From assembly GCA_964593895.1 (NCBI GenBank), contig CAZQKL010000014.1:1-26934 (forward strand): a DNA stretch of 26,934 nucleotides, given 5' to 3'. How positions within the stretch are numbered: the stretch's first letter is position 1; each line of letters begins with the position of its first letter. A program made the translations under genes and the position numbers. The notes under the pieces are model-generated. The model worked only from the letters and a program-made list of their open reading frames with translations, was not told where the DNA came from and did not search any database. Positions 9,272 to 16,717 of the stretch are shown here, piece by piece. This DNA comes from CAZQKL01 sp964593895 [NCBI: uncultured bacterium] (GTDB taxonomy: Bacteria > DYJV01).

Positions 9272-9320
9272 TGTATACACTCCTTTTTTCTCCGCCCATT
9301 ACCCTTTCTTTAAAAATTTT

Positions 9321-10709
9321 TCAAGTTTTTTTTAATCTTTTTTTCATACCTTTTTCAGAAATATTTTGCTGTTTGGTTCTGGAATGCACAAGATAATTTT
9401 CTCCAACATCTTTTGTAACAGTTGTGCCAGCAGCAATCAAAGTGTAATCTCCAACTTTCACAGGAGCTACAAGTTGAGTGTCACTACCTATGAATACATT
9501 TTTTCCAATAATTGTTTTGTGCTTTTTTACTCCATCATAATTGCAGGTAATTGTGCCTGCACCAATATTTGTATTTTCTCCAATATATGAATCGCCAAGA
9601 TATGAGAGATGAGAAGCTTTAACTCCATCTTCAAAAATTGATTTTTTAACTTCAACAAAATTTCCAACCTTACATTTTTTACCAATTACTGTTTCTGGTC
9701 TTAAATGGGCAAACGGTCCTATTTGAGTTTCTTCTGAAACTTTAGCTTTTTCAATATATGAAAAACCTTTAACTGAAACATTATCTGAAATAATTGTGTC
9801 TTTAATAAAATTATTCATTCCAATAATACAATTTTTTCCAATTTCTGTATTGCCTGTAATGAAATTTCCAGGATAAATTTTTGTATCCACTCCAATTTTT
9901 ACATCATATCCAATAAATGAAGTTTCAGGTTTTATAAAAATCACTCCATTTAACATTAACTCTTCAATTTTCCACTTGAGTAATATATTTTCAGCTTGAG
10001 ATAGCTGAAGCTTTGTATTAACACCTATAAATTCTAAACTGTTTTCTGAAAAGTAACAGTTAACATTCATTCCTTTTTTTAAACCAATTTCAATGATATC
10101 TGGAAGATAATATTCTCTTTGAGCATTTTCAGATTTTACATCTTGTAAAAGTTTAAATAAAATATTACTTTTTACTAAATAAATCCCAGTATTAATCTCC
10201 TTAATCTTTTTTATTTCATAACTTGCATCCTTTTCCTCAACAATTCTTAAAACATTTCCATTTCTATCTTTTAAAACTCTTCCAAATCCTTCAGGGTTTT
10301 CAAATGTTGTTGAAATAAAAGATATATCAATATTTTTTTCTACTGAATTGGAAATAAAATCTCTTAATGTGTTTTCTTTTATTAAAGGCATATCACCGCA
10401 TAAAATTAAAATCCAACCTTTGTAGTTTTCTAATTTATCTTTACAGCATAATACAGCATGAGCGGTTCCTTTTTGCTCTTCCTGAACAACAAAATTTAAA
10501 TCTGAATATTTTTTCTCTAAAAATGAAATAATTTTTTCCTTTTCATGTCCAACAACAACAAAAATATTTTTTTCTTCAATTATTTTCTTAACATTATCAA
10601 TTATTATTTCAATCATTGGTTTATCACAAATCTTATGCAAAACTTTTGGAATATTAGACTTAAATCTTTTGCTTTTCCCCGCAGATAAAATTATTGATTT
10701 AATATCCAT
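9321..10709 (-). CDS. glmU: Bifunctional UDP-N-acetylglucosamine pyrophosphorylase / glucosamine-1-phosphate N-acetyltransferase
   Basis: GlmU makes UDP-GlcNAc for peptidoglycan and lipopolysaccharide by acetylating GlcN-1-P and then transferring UMP. ATG at 10709 is chosen because GGAGGA sits just upstream; the TTG four codons earlier is part of that site. The 462 residues fit the family. The N-terminal nucleotidyltransferase domain opens with ILSAGKSKRFKS and IPKVLH (the usual form is LAAGxGTRMxS), followed by the CGDMPL metal-binding loop. From about residue 245 the left-handed beta-helix hexapeptide repeats begin. They include GPFAHLRPE, the acetyl-transfer segment KASHLSYLGDSYIG and the conserved NIGAGTITCNYDG. 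It heads the operon with the enoyl-CoA hydratase and acyl-CoA synthetase, though these 50-base-spaced genes may also have separate expression. No glmS or glmM is nearby. Confidence 0.95.
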   Translation of the reverse strand: MDIKSIILSAGKSKRFKSNIPKVLHKICDKPMIEIIIDNVKKIIEEKNIFVVVGHEKEKIISFLEKKYSDLNFVVQEEQKGTAHAVLCCKDKLENYKGWILILCGDMPLIKENTLRDFISNSVEKNIDISFISTTFENPEGFGRVLKDRNGNVLRIVEEKDASYEIKKIKEINTGIYLVKSNILFKLLQDVKSENAQREYYLPDIIEIGLKKGMNVNCYFSENSLEFIGVNTKLQLSQAENILLKWKIEELMLNGVIFIKPETSFIGYDVKIGVDTKIYPGNFITGNTEIGKNCIIGMNNFIKDTIISDNVSVKGFSYIEKAKVSEETQIGPFAHLRPETVIGKKCKVGNFVEVKKSIFEDGVKASHLSYLGDSYIGENTNIGAGTITCNYDGVKKHKTIIGKNVFIGSDTQLVAPVKVGDYTLIAAGTTVTKDVGENYLVHSRTKQQNISEKGMKKRLKKT

Positions 10710-10736
10710 TTTCTCCTCCAAAAAATTTTAAATTTT

Positions 10737-10765
10737 CATTTAATTTAAAAAGAAACAATTGTCAA
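10737..10765 (-). promoter_or_regulatory. Probable glmU promoter
   Basis: On the minus strand TTGACA (10765-10760) is followed after 17 bases by TAAATG (10742-10737), 28 bases before the glmU start. The -35 is perfect and the -10 is weak. Confidence 0.5.
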
Positions 10766-10787
10766 ACTGTTGTTTTTATGTTAAAAA
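10759..10787 (+). promoter_or_regulatory. Possible promoter of the HEAT-repeat gene
   Basis: TTGTCA (10759-10764) and TAAAAA (10782-10787) with a 17-base spacer, overlapping the divergent glmU -35. The -10 is weak. Confidence 0.3.
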
Positions 10788-10811
10788 ATAAAAAAATAGA
10801 TGGAGGAGAGT

Positions 10812-11588
10812 ATGGGTGAAAAATTTAATCTTGATAATTTAATTGAACTAATTTCAAGTGAAAACAAGGAAAAAATATTAAAAGGACTTGAGGAAATTGA
10901 AAAAAATATTGAAAAGATACCACCAGAAGCAGTTGAAGATGTTATTGCTTCACTTTTTTTCATTGACCTTGGAGACCATCCAGAAATGGTTGATGTAAAA
11001 GATAAAGCGACAAAAGTATTAAGTGAATTTGGAGAAAAAGTTATACCATTCTGTCTAAAAAGTCTTGAAGAATCAGATATGAAAGCAGCTTTAAATTTTG
11101 CAAGAGTATTAGGTTATATTGGTGGAAAAGTAATTCCACATTTATCTGAAGAATATTACAAAACAGATGACCCAGATAGAAAATCTTTTATTTTGTATGC
11201 AATGAGCAAAGTTAAAGATAAAAAAGTTAAAGAAGCTTTACCATTGGTTATTTCAGCAATTAGTTCTGAAAATAGAGAAGTAAGAGATACAGCAACAAGA
11301 ACAATAGGAAAATTTTTTGAAATACTTGAAGCAAACGATGTAGAACCAGTTTTAGTTGAAACAATTTTTAATTTACTTGTAATGAGAACATCTGATTCTT
11401 ATGCACCAATAAGGGCAAAAGCAATTCGTTCCTTAGGTAAAATGGCAAAGAAAAATGTTTTAAATGAAAAACAGAAGGAAATTCTAAAGAAAATCTGTCT
11501 CAGAGTTTTAGGAAAAGATGAAAATTTTGAATGGGATAAAGCTTTTATTGTTAGAAAAGAAGCAAAAGAGGCTCTAAATTATTTATAA
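10812..11588 (+). CDS. HEAT-repeat protein
   Basis: The 258-residue all-helical protein has no signal peptide or membrane segment. ATG at 10812 is chosen because GGAGGA lies just upstream; the ATG four codons earlier forms part of that site. Paired-helix repeats of about 35-40 residues are visible, for example GEKVIPFCLKSLEESDMKAA, KKVKEALPLVISAISSENR with EVRDTATRTIGKF, and YAPIRAKAIRSLGKMAKK. The VRDTA and IRAKAIRSLG helices are typical HEAT/PBS-lyase-type second helices. HEAT proteins act as protein-binding scaffolds or regulators, and nothing in the sequence shows a catalytic site. It is a single-gene unit between the divergent glmU promoter and a bidirectional terminator. The partner is unknown. 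Confidence 0.8.
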   Translation: MGEKFNLDNLIELISSENKEKILKGLEEIEKNIEKIPPEAVEDVIASLFFIDLGDHPEMVDVKDKATKVLSEFGEKVIPFCLKSLEESDMKAALNFARVLGYIGGKVIPHLSEEYYKTDDPDRKSFILYAMSKVKDKKVKEALPLVISAISSENREVRDTATRTIGKFFEILEANDVEPVLVETIFNLLVMRTSDSYAPIRAKAIRSLGKMAKKNVLNEKQKEILKKICLRVLGKDENFEWDKAFIVRKEAKEALNYL

Positions 11589-11614
11589 AAAGAGGCTATT
11601 TAGCCTCTTTTTTT
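11587..11614. terminator. Bidirectional terminator between the HEAT and transglutaminase genes
   Basis: AAAAAGAGGC (11587-11596) pairs with GCCTCTTTTT (11603-11612) around TATTTA. Runs of A before and T after make it work on both strands. The last codons and the TAG stop of the minus-strand transglutaminase gene lie inside the hairpin. Confidence 0.85.
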
Positions 11615-13059
11615 ACATAAAGTTCATACCCATTATAAAAAATATTACCAAAAACTGAATAATATCCTATGTAAATGTAAATTCTCAAACCTTTATATTT
11701 TGAAAAATCAATTTGCCCTAAATTATAAAAAATCACATCGTTTTCAATATCGTATTCAAAATTATCAAGCCAGCCTCCCCATTTTTTCTCTGGAAAATAA
11801 ATATAAACAAAAGGTTTATAAACATCCTCAAAAAAATCAACAGTTAAAGCTGGTAAAACAATTCCCTTTTCTGGCAATATTTCAACTCTATTTTTTACTG
11901 GGTCAATAAAAATATCCTCTCTTTTTGCAGATAAAATTTCAGGTGGGCTTGCTAAAATGCATGTTGTATTATCTCCGCATTCCACAATAGGAGTTTTATT
12001 GCATATACCATTATACCAGAATCCTTCTGCTTTTAAACAAGAATCCTCATCATGAGCAAAATAGATATGCTCATTATCCCATGAAATAACAGTTATATTT
12101 TTGGGTAAAAAAGGCTCTTTCTGACATGATTTACCATTCCAATACCATCCCATTTTATAACATGAAAATTCATCACATTCATTGGGAGTTTCCACTGAAC
12201 AACCTTTTATTTCACATGTTTCACCATTCCAATTATTGGCATTTACGCAATTTGTAATACATATATGCTTTGAAAATTTATTATTTTCCATGAAATCAGT
12301 TGAAACATTAAAAAATTTAAAATCTGGATAAAAATTTTCATCAAAAATAGAATCAAGATAATACCAAGAACCACAAATTTTTGCTGAATTCCAAGCATGT
12401 CCCTGAAAATTCCCATTTAAATCCACTACTTTACCTGTGACAAGCTTTGAAGGGATACCACTTTTTTGTAATAGTAAATTTAAAAGACTTGCATATCCAT
12501 CACATAAAGATTTTCCCCAGACTAATGCAGAATATCCGCTATTTCTTGCAGTTAAAATATCATTTTTATCAGGCATAACATTTTCTATTATCCAGCTATA
12601 AATTTTTCTTTCTTTTGTAACCACATCTGAAGATAAGGAAAAGTATTTTTTATAAATATCATCTGCTACTTCCTCAAATTCTCTTATTCTTGAATAACTC
12701 ATTTCTGTTTTATCGCCTCCAATAAAACTTGTATAGATATTTAAAATGCAAGTGTTATTGAAAAAACATGAATAAGAGATATTATAAACTCCTCCATAAA
12801 GCTGTGGAATAACATTTAATTCAAGTTCTGCTGGTTCTTCACCACTTATTTTTTCAATCCAATCTTTTGCTTTTTTAAAATCTGAAACATTTTTTATTAT
12901 AACTTCATCTGGAAGAACTCTTATTGCTCTAATTAAATCTTTTCTAAATTTTGCAAAATCATCTGAAAAATTAATTGAAACAACAAATTTTTCTTTTGCA
13001 AAAAGAATTGAGAAAAATAAAATTAAAATCACCCATGAAAAAATAATTATTTTTTTCAT
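11596..13059 (-). CDS. Secreted transglutaminase-like protein with Cys/Trp repeats
   Basis: The 487-residue exported protein has a signal peptide of about 21 residues (hydrophobic ILILFFSILFA). A transglutaminase/protease-like core follows, with the full triad C186 (WGKSLCDGYA), H221 (GHAWN) and D236 (YYLDSIFD). It may therefore be an active cysteine peptidase or cross-linking enzyme in the periplasm or at the surface. After the core come three similar disulfide-like modules: C271-C282 (CVNANNWNGETC), C300-C312 (CYKMGWYWNGKSC) and C341-C353 (CLKAEGFWYNGIC). Further cysteine pairs lie between and after them. The last 110 residues are beta-rich with many Tyr, Phe and Trp and may form a binding domain. 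The gene overlaps the upstream cytochrome gene by the four bases ATGA, so the two are translationally coupled. Its substrate is unknown; a role in cytochrome maturation or surface attachment is speculation. Confidence 0.82.
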   Translation of the reverse strand: MKKIIIFSWVILILFFSILFAKEKFVVSINFSDDFAKFRKDLIRAIRVLPDEVIIKNVSDFKKAKDWIEKISGEEPAELELNVIPQLYGGVYNISYSCFFNNTCILNIYTSFIGGDKTEMSYSRIREFEEVADDIYKKYFSLSSDVVTKERKIYSWIIENVMPDKNDILTARNSGYSALVWGKSLCDGYASLLNLLLQKSGIPSKLVTGKVVDLNGNFQGHAWNSAKICGSWYYLDSIFDENFYPDFKFFNVSTDFMENNKFSKHICITNCVNANNWNGETCEIKGCSVETPNECDEFSCYKMGWYWNGKSCQKEPFLPKNITVISWDNEHIYFAHDEDSCLKAEGFWYNGICNKTPIVECGDNTTCILASPPEILSAKREDIFIDPVKNRVEILPEKGIVLPALTVDFFEDVYKPFVYIYFPEKKWGGWLDNFEYDIENDVIFYNLGQIDFSKYKGLRIYIYIGYYSVFGNIFYNGYELYVKKEAK

Positions 13060-14627
13060 TTTAAATACCCCTTAAGCATTTTTTTTATTGTATGAATTTT
13101 TAATGGCGATGTATTTGGAAAAATAAAATCTTGTAAAATTTTTCCATTTACTGAGATAATTTTTTCTAATGGAAAATCAATTTTAAATCCATCTTCTTTT
13201 AAATTATACATATTTACAACTTTTTTCCCATCAACTATCATTCCATATCCAAGCCCCAATGATTTTAAATTAAAATGACATGAGTAGCAACTTCTTCCAT
13301 ACTTTGTAATTGTATGAGGAAAATATGGTGCCCAGCCAAATCTCATTTTTTTTGAATTAACCTTAACATTCATGTTTTTATCAATCCATGTAACATAAAA
13401 TTGGTATTCTGGTCTAACTGGTGTAATTTTACCATTAGAATCAATTCCTAATACAGGATTTTCCCATCTTCTATATGTCCATAAAATATACCATACCCCT
13501 AATTTCTTTTTTCCATCAATATAATCAGTTATTTTAGGCGGAACTTTTTTAAATTTTAAATCATTTGGATTATCTGTAAGTTTTGCCAAATCTCCATATA
13601 TTCCAAGAGCTTTATTAAGAATCTTTTGTGTATCAGGCACATTTGTGTTTTTAAAATCTTTCCATCTAAAATAACCTTCATAATCTTCTCTAACAACATG
13701 CATGCCATAATCTTGAGCTCCCCAGATTGAATGGCATGAGTAACATTTAAGACTTTTATGATAATCTTTTATCTTATGCGGTTTTTTATGGCAATTTACA
13801 CATTTTATTTTAACCTGCTCATGTTCAAATAGATAGATTTTACCATCACCCATAACCTCTTCCTTTTTGTGACAAAAGGTGCATTTATATCCAAGTCTGT
13901 AATGAACATCAGAAATTAATCTATGCTGATATTCTCCGTAGATTTTTTTAAAATTTGGATTTCCTAATGGAGAATTGTAAACCTGATTGTAATCATGTTC
14001 AAAAAAACCAGCATAATCAAACCCAATTCTATTAAAATTATGACAATGAAGACATTGAGTAACAGGAATATCTTTTGTAAATTTATGTAAATGAGACCCA
14101 TCATTTTTATAAATAATATGACAGGAAGCACATCCTGAACTTCTGTATTCACCATATCTTTTTGCTCCTTCAGTATTAATATGACATCTCAAACATACTT
14201 TTCTTAAAAAATCATCAACTAACTTTTCATCTGGAATTTTCTTTAATTTTCCAACTTCAATTGTAGAATAGTTTCCATTAATAGAATTTTCTTCATACCA
14301 TAAGTATCTTGTAATATTAATTATTCCTGCATTTGTGCTCATTAAACTCCTTTTTACATTAAAAATTTCCTTTTTATGGCATTTACCACATTTTAAATAT
14401 GCATATTTTAAATCAGAGGGATTTTTTATAACTTTAAATTTACATTTTGATTTTTTTGCATTTTTAAAAATATGACAGTAAGAACATGAAAAATTATGAT
14501 TTTTATCCATTGAAGAAATATTTTTGTGACAGGTTTTGCAATTTTCACCTGAAAAAAGAGAAAAAGAAGTTAAAAAAAATATAAAAAAAAGTAAGATTAT
14601 TTTTTCAAAATTATTCTTGCATCGCAT
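13056..14627 (-). CDS. Periplasmic decaheme c-type cytochrome
   Basis: The 523-residue protein has a signal peptide (hydrophobic ILLFFIFFLTSFSLF, cleaved near residue 27) and ten CxxCH haem-binding motifs. They start at C30, C48, C80, C145, C166, C192, C249, C276, C295 and C447. Nine lie in the first 300 residues. The tenth stands alone after a roughly 145-residue segment without haem motifs, which is rich in Trp and Tyr (LGVWYILWTYRRW). Several extra histidines can act as distal ligands. Such proteins carry electrons in the periplasm or to outer-membrane complexes. The closest known pattern is the multihaem cytochromes of metal- or chalcogen-oxyanion-reducing anaerobes, but I cannot name a subfamily. 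It overlaps the upstream acyl-CoA synthetase beta gene by 31 bases and the downstream transglutaminase gene by 4. No cytochrome maturation genes are in view. Confidence 0.9.
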   Translation of the reverse strand: MRCKNNFEKIILLFFIFFLTSFSLFSGENCKTCHKNISSMDKNHNFSCSYCHIFKNAKKSKCKFKVIKNPSDLKYAYLKCGKCHKKEIFNVKRSLMSTNAGIINITRYLWYEENSINGNYSTIEVGKLKKIPDEKLVDDFLRKVCLRCHINTEGAKRYGEYRSSGCASCHIIYKNDGSHLHKFTKDIPVTQCLHCHNFNRIGFDYAGFFEHDYNQVYNSPLGNPNFKKIYGEYQHRLISDVHYRLGYKCTFCHKKEEVMGDGKIYLFEHEQVKIKCVNCHKKPHKIKDYHKSLKCYSCHSIWGAQDYGMHVVREDYEGYFRWKDFKNTNVPDTQKILNKALGIYGDLAKLTDNPNDLKFKKVPPKITDYIDGKKKLGVWYILWTYRRWENPVLGIDSNGKITPVRPEYQFYVTWIDKNMNVKVNSKKMRFGWAPYFPHTITKYGRSCYSCHFNLKSLGLGYGMIVDGKKVVNMYNLKEDGFKIDFPLEKIISVNGKILQDFIFPNTSPLKIHTIKKMLKGYLK

Positions 14628-15271
14628 ACAAATGCTTCACTTTCGTTACATATAACTGGATTTAAATCAATTGAATCAAAAAAATCTTCAAAATCCATGA
14701 TAAAATTTGAGAAATTTACAATAAGAGCTGTTAATTTATTTAAATTTATTCCCTTTTTTCCTCTAAAACCTTTTAAAATTGGGAAACATTTCAATTCCTT
14801 AAGCATAGCTAACACATCTTCATTTGTAATAGGAGCCATCCTCATTGAAGTATCTTTATAAATTTCAACTCCAACACCTCCATAACCTACAATAACAACT
14901 GGACCAAATTGATAATCATTTTTTGCTCCAACTATTAATTCCACTCCTTCAACCATTTCTTCAATTATTACTCCAATTGCACCATTAAGAGAAATAAGCC
15001 TTTTAAATTCTTCATTTAAATAATCAAAATCTGTTATCCCGACTGATACACCTTTTAAATCAGATTTGTGTAAAATTTTTGGTGAAACAACTTTCAATAC
15101 AACTGGAAATTTAATTTTTTCTTTTATTTTTTCCAATTCTTGAATATTAGGGATAAAAAAACTGTTTGGAGTTTTTATATTGTAAAAATTTAAAATCTTT
15201 TTTGAATCATGCTCAAGTATCCAACCATACTTTTTTGAATTTTCAACAATTTCAAATATTTCCTTATTCAT
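14597..15271 (-). CDS. acdB: ADP-forming acyl-CoA synthetase, beta subunit (ATP-grasp)
   Basis: The 224-residue ATP-grasp subunit partners the alpha subunit encoded just upstream and catalyses the ATP-forming half of acyl-CoA + ADP + Pi to acid + CoA + ATP. The conserved histidine H68 in SPKILHKSD matches the second phosphohistidine known from archaeal enzymes. KNDYQFGPVVIVGYGG and IDLNPVI are the other ATP-grasp landmarks. Length fits stand-alone beta subunits. Its ATG shares one base with the alpha stop (TAATG), and its own 3' end overlaps the cytochrome gene by 31 bases, so expression of all three is linked. It is a split version of the fused enzyme encoded at 6279-8429. The two likely differ in substrate. 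Confidence 0.88.
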   Translation of the reverse strand: MNKEIFEIVENSKKYGWILEHDSKKILNFYNIKTPNSFFIPNIQELEKIKEKIKFPVVLKVVSPKILHKSDLKGVSVGITDFDYLNEEFKRLISLNGAIGVIIEEMVEGVELIVGAKNDYQFGPVVIVGYGGVGVEIYKDTSMRMAPITNEDVLAMLKELKCFPILKGFRGKKGINLNKLTALIVNFSNFIMDFEDFFDSIDLNPVICNESEAFVCDARIILKK

Positions 15272-16638
15272 TATATTTTCCTCCTTTTTAATGCAGATGC
15301 CATTAAAACCGCTCCTTCAACTGATGGAGAAACTGGTATTGAATTGAATTCAAAACCTTCAATTAACATCTGATACTTTTCAATATGAGGAATATATGAA
15401 ATTAAAGGTTTACCTGTTTCATTTACAATTGAACTTAATCTAACACTTAAATCAAGGGAAATTCCAGGCAAATATGGTAAAAGAAGTAAAATTATGCAGT
15501 CAATATTTTCTTGTTTAGCTAAAAATTCACAAACTTCAATAAAATCTTTATCAGTAGCACTACCTGTTAAATCAATTGGATTGTTTAAGGAAGCAATTTC
15601 TTTAACACTTGGAGTTAATCTATTTTTAAGAGCTATTTTTTTATCTTCATTTAATTGAGGCACATTAAAACCATACTTTTTACATTCATCAACTGCAATG
15701 GAGCCGTGACCACCGCTACCAGTAATTATTGCTATATTATTTCCAATTTTTTTCTTGTAACAACTTAAAGCTTCACAAAAAGATATAAATTCAAAATCAG
15801 TTTTTGCTTCAATAATTCCTTTCTGTTTTAATATTTCTGAAAAAATTTTATAATCTCCAGCAATTGAAGCTGTATGAGAGCTAACAGCTCTTGCTCCATC
15901 TTCAGTTTTTCCAGATTTTAAAACTATAATAGGTTTTTTACATTTTTCTGCAAATTCAACAAATTTCCTTCCCTCTCCCCTTCCAAAACCTTCAATATAA
16001 AAAGCTATAACTTCAGTATCATCATCTTTTTCAAAATACTCAAGTAAATCTATCTCTTTTATTAAAGCTTTATTTCCAATGCTAACTCCAATTGATAAGC
16101 CTATTCCTTCATCTTTAAATTTTATCATCTGGTCAATAAGAATTCCACCACTTTGACTAATTATTGCAACATTTCCTTTTTTTGGAACAACAATTCTTTC
16201 TGATGGTAAAAATAAAGAATCAACTTTTGTGCTATTAAATAATCCAAGGCAATTAGGTCCTATGAATGGAAAGTTATTCCTTTTTGCAATTTCAACTATT
16301 TTATCCTGTAAATCTTTTTTTCCAACTTCTGCAAATCCTCCAGAAATTATTACCGCACCTTTAACTTTAGCTTCTATACACTCAATCATTACCTGTGGAA
16401 CATATTCAGCCTTAACACCAATTACAGCAAGGTCTATCTCTTCTGGAATATCTTTAACTGATTTATATACCTTTTCTCTATGAATAAACCCTCCTTTTGG
16501 ATTTACAGGAAATGTTTTTACTGGATATCTTAAATGGTTTTTATTGTAAATTACATTTGCAGGATGTCTTTCATTAGTTAAAGATACGCCAATTACAGCC
16601 ATTGTATCTGGATTAAAAATTTTTTTTAGATTATACAT
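15271..16638 (-). CDS. acdA: ADP-forming acyl-CoA synthetase, alpha subunit
   Basis: The 455-residue CoA-binding and phosphotransfer subunit has a Rossmann CoA-binding domain opening with AVIGVSLTNERHPANVIY. Flavodoxin-like succinyl-CoA-synthetase domains follow, with the phosphorylated histidine H255 in SSHTASIAGD. IGPNCLGLFN and ISQSGG are other family landmarks. The ATG follows GGAGGTGATAG. It leads an operon with the beta subunit, a decaheme cytochrome and a transglutaminase-like protein, read from a promoter that is back-to-back with that of trpB2. The sequence diverges clearly from the fused enzyme elsewhere in the window (for example GVSLTNERHPAN against GASKNPTKRGYQ), so it is not a recent duplicate. 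Substrate is undetermined. Confidence 0.88.
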   Translation of the reverse strand: MYNLKKIFNPDTMAVIGVSLTNERHPANVIYNKNHLRYPVKTFPVNPKGGFIHREKVYKSVKDIPEEIDLAVIGVKAEYVPQVMIECIEAKVKGAVIISGGFAEVGKKDLQDKIVEIAKRNNFPFIGPNCLGLFNSTKVDSLFLPSERIVVPKKGNVAIISQSGGILIDQMIKFKDEGIGLSIGVSIGNKALIKEIDLLEYFEKDDDTEVIAFYIEGFGRGEGRKFVEFAEKCKKPIIVLKSGKTEDGARAVSSHTASIAGDYKIFSEILKQKGIIEAKTDFEFISFCEALSCYKKKIGNNIAIITGSGGHGSIAVDECKKYGFNVPQLNEDKKIALKNRLTPSVKEIASLNNPIDLTGSATDKDFIEVCEFLAKQENIDCIILLLLPYLPGISLDLSVRLSSIVNETGKPLISYIPHIEKYQMLIEGFEFNSIPVSPSVEGAVLMASALKRRKI

Positions 16639-16658
16639 CTATCACCTCCAAAAAAAAC

Positions 16659-16687
16659 TTGATTTATAATTCTAAAAGATTTAAATA
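16659..16687 (+). promoter_or_regulatory. Probable trpB2 promoter
   Basis: TTGATT (16659-16664) and TAAATA (16682-16687) with a 17-base spacer, overlapping the divergent acdA promoter, 30 bases before the trpB2 start. Confidence 0.45.
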
Positions 16688-16697
16688 AAAAATTCAA
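16669..16697 (-). promoter_or_regulatory. Promoter of the acdA-acdB-cytochrome operon
   Basis: On the minus strand TTGAAT (16697-16692) and TAGAAT (16674-16669) are separated by 17 bases, 30 bases before the acdA start. Confidence 0.55.
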
Positions 16698-16717
16698 TAA
16701 TTTTTTGGAGGTTTCAA

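Noticed and set aside
9271-9280. GTG start for the enoyl-CoA hydratase
   Set aside because: It overlaps the Shine-Dalgarno that is correctly spaced for the ATG at 9271.
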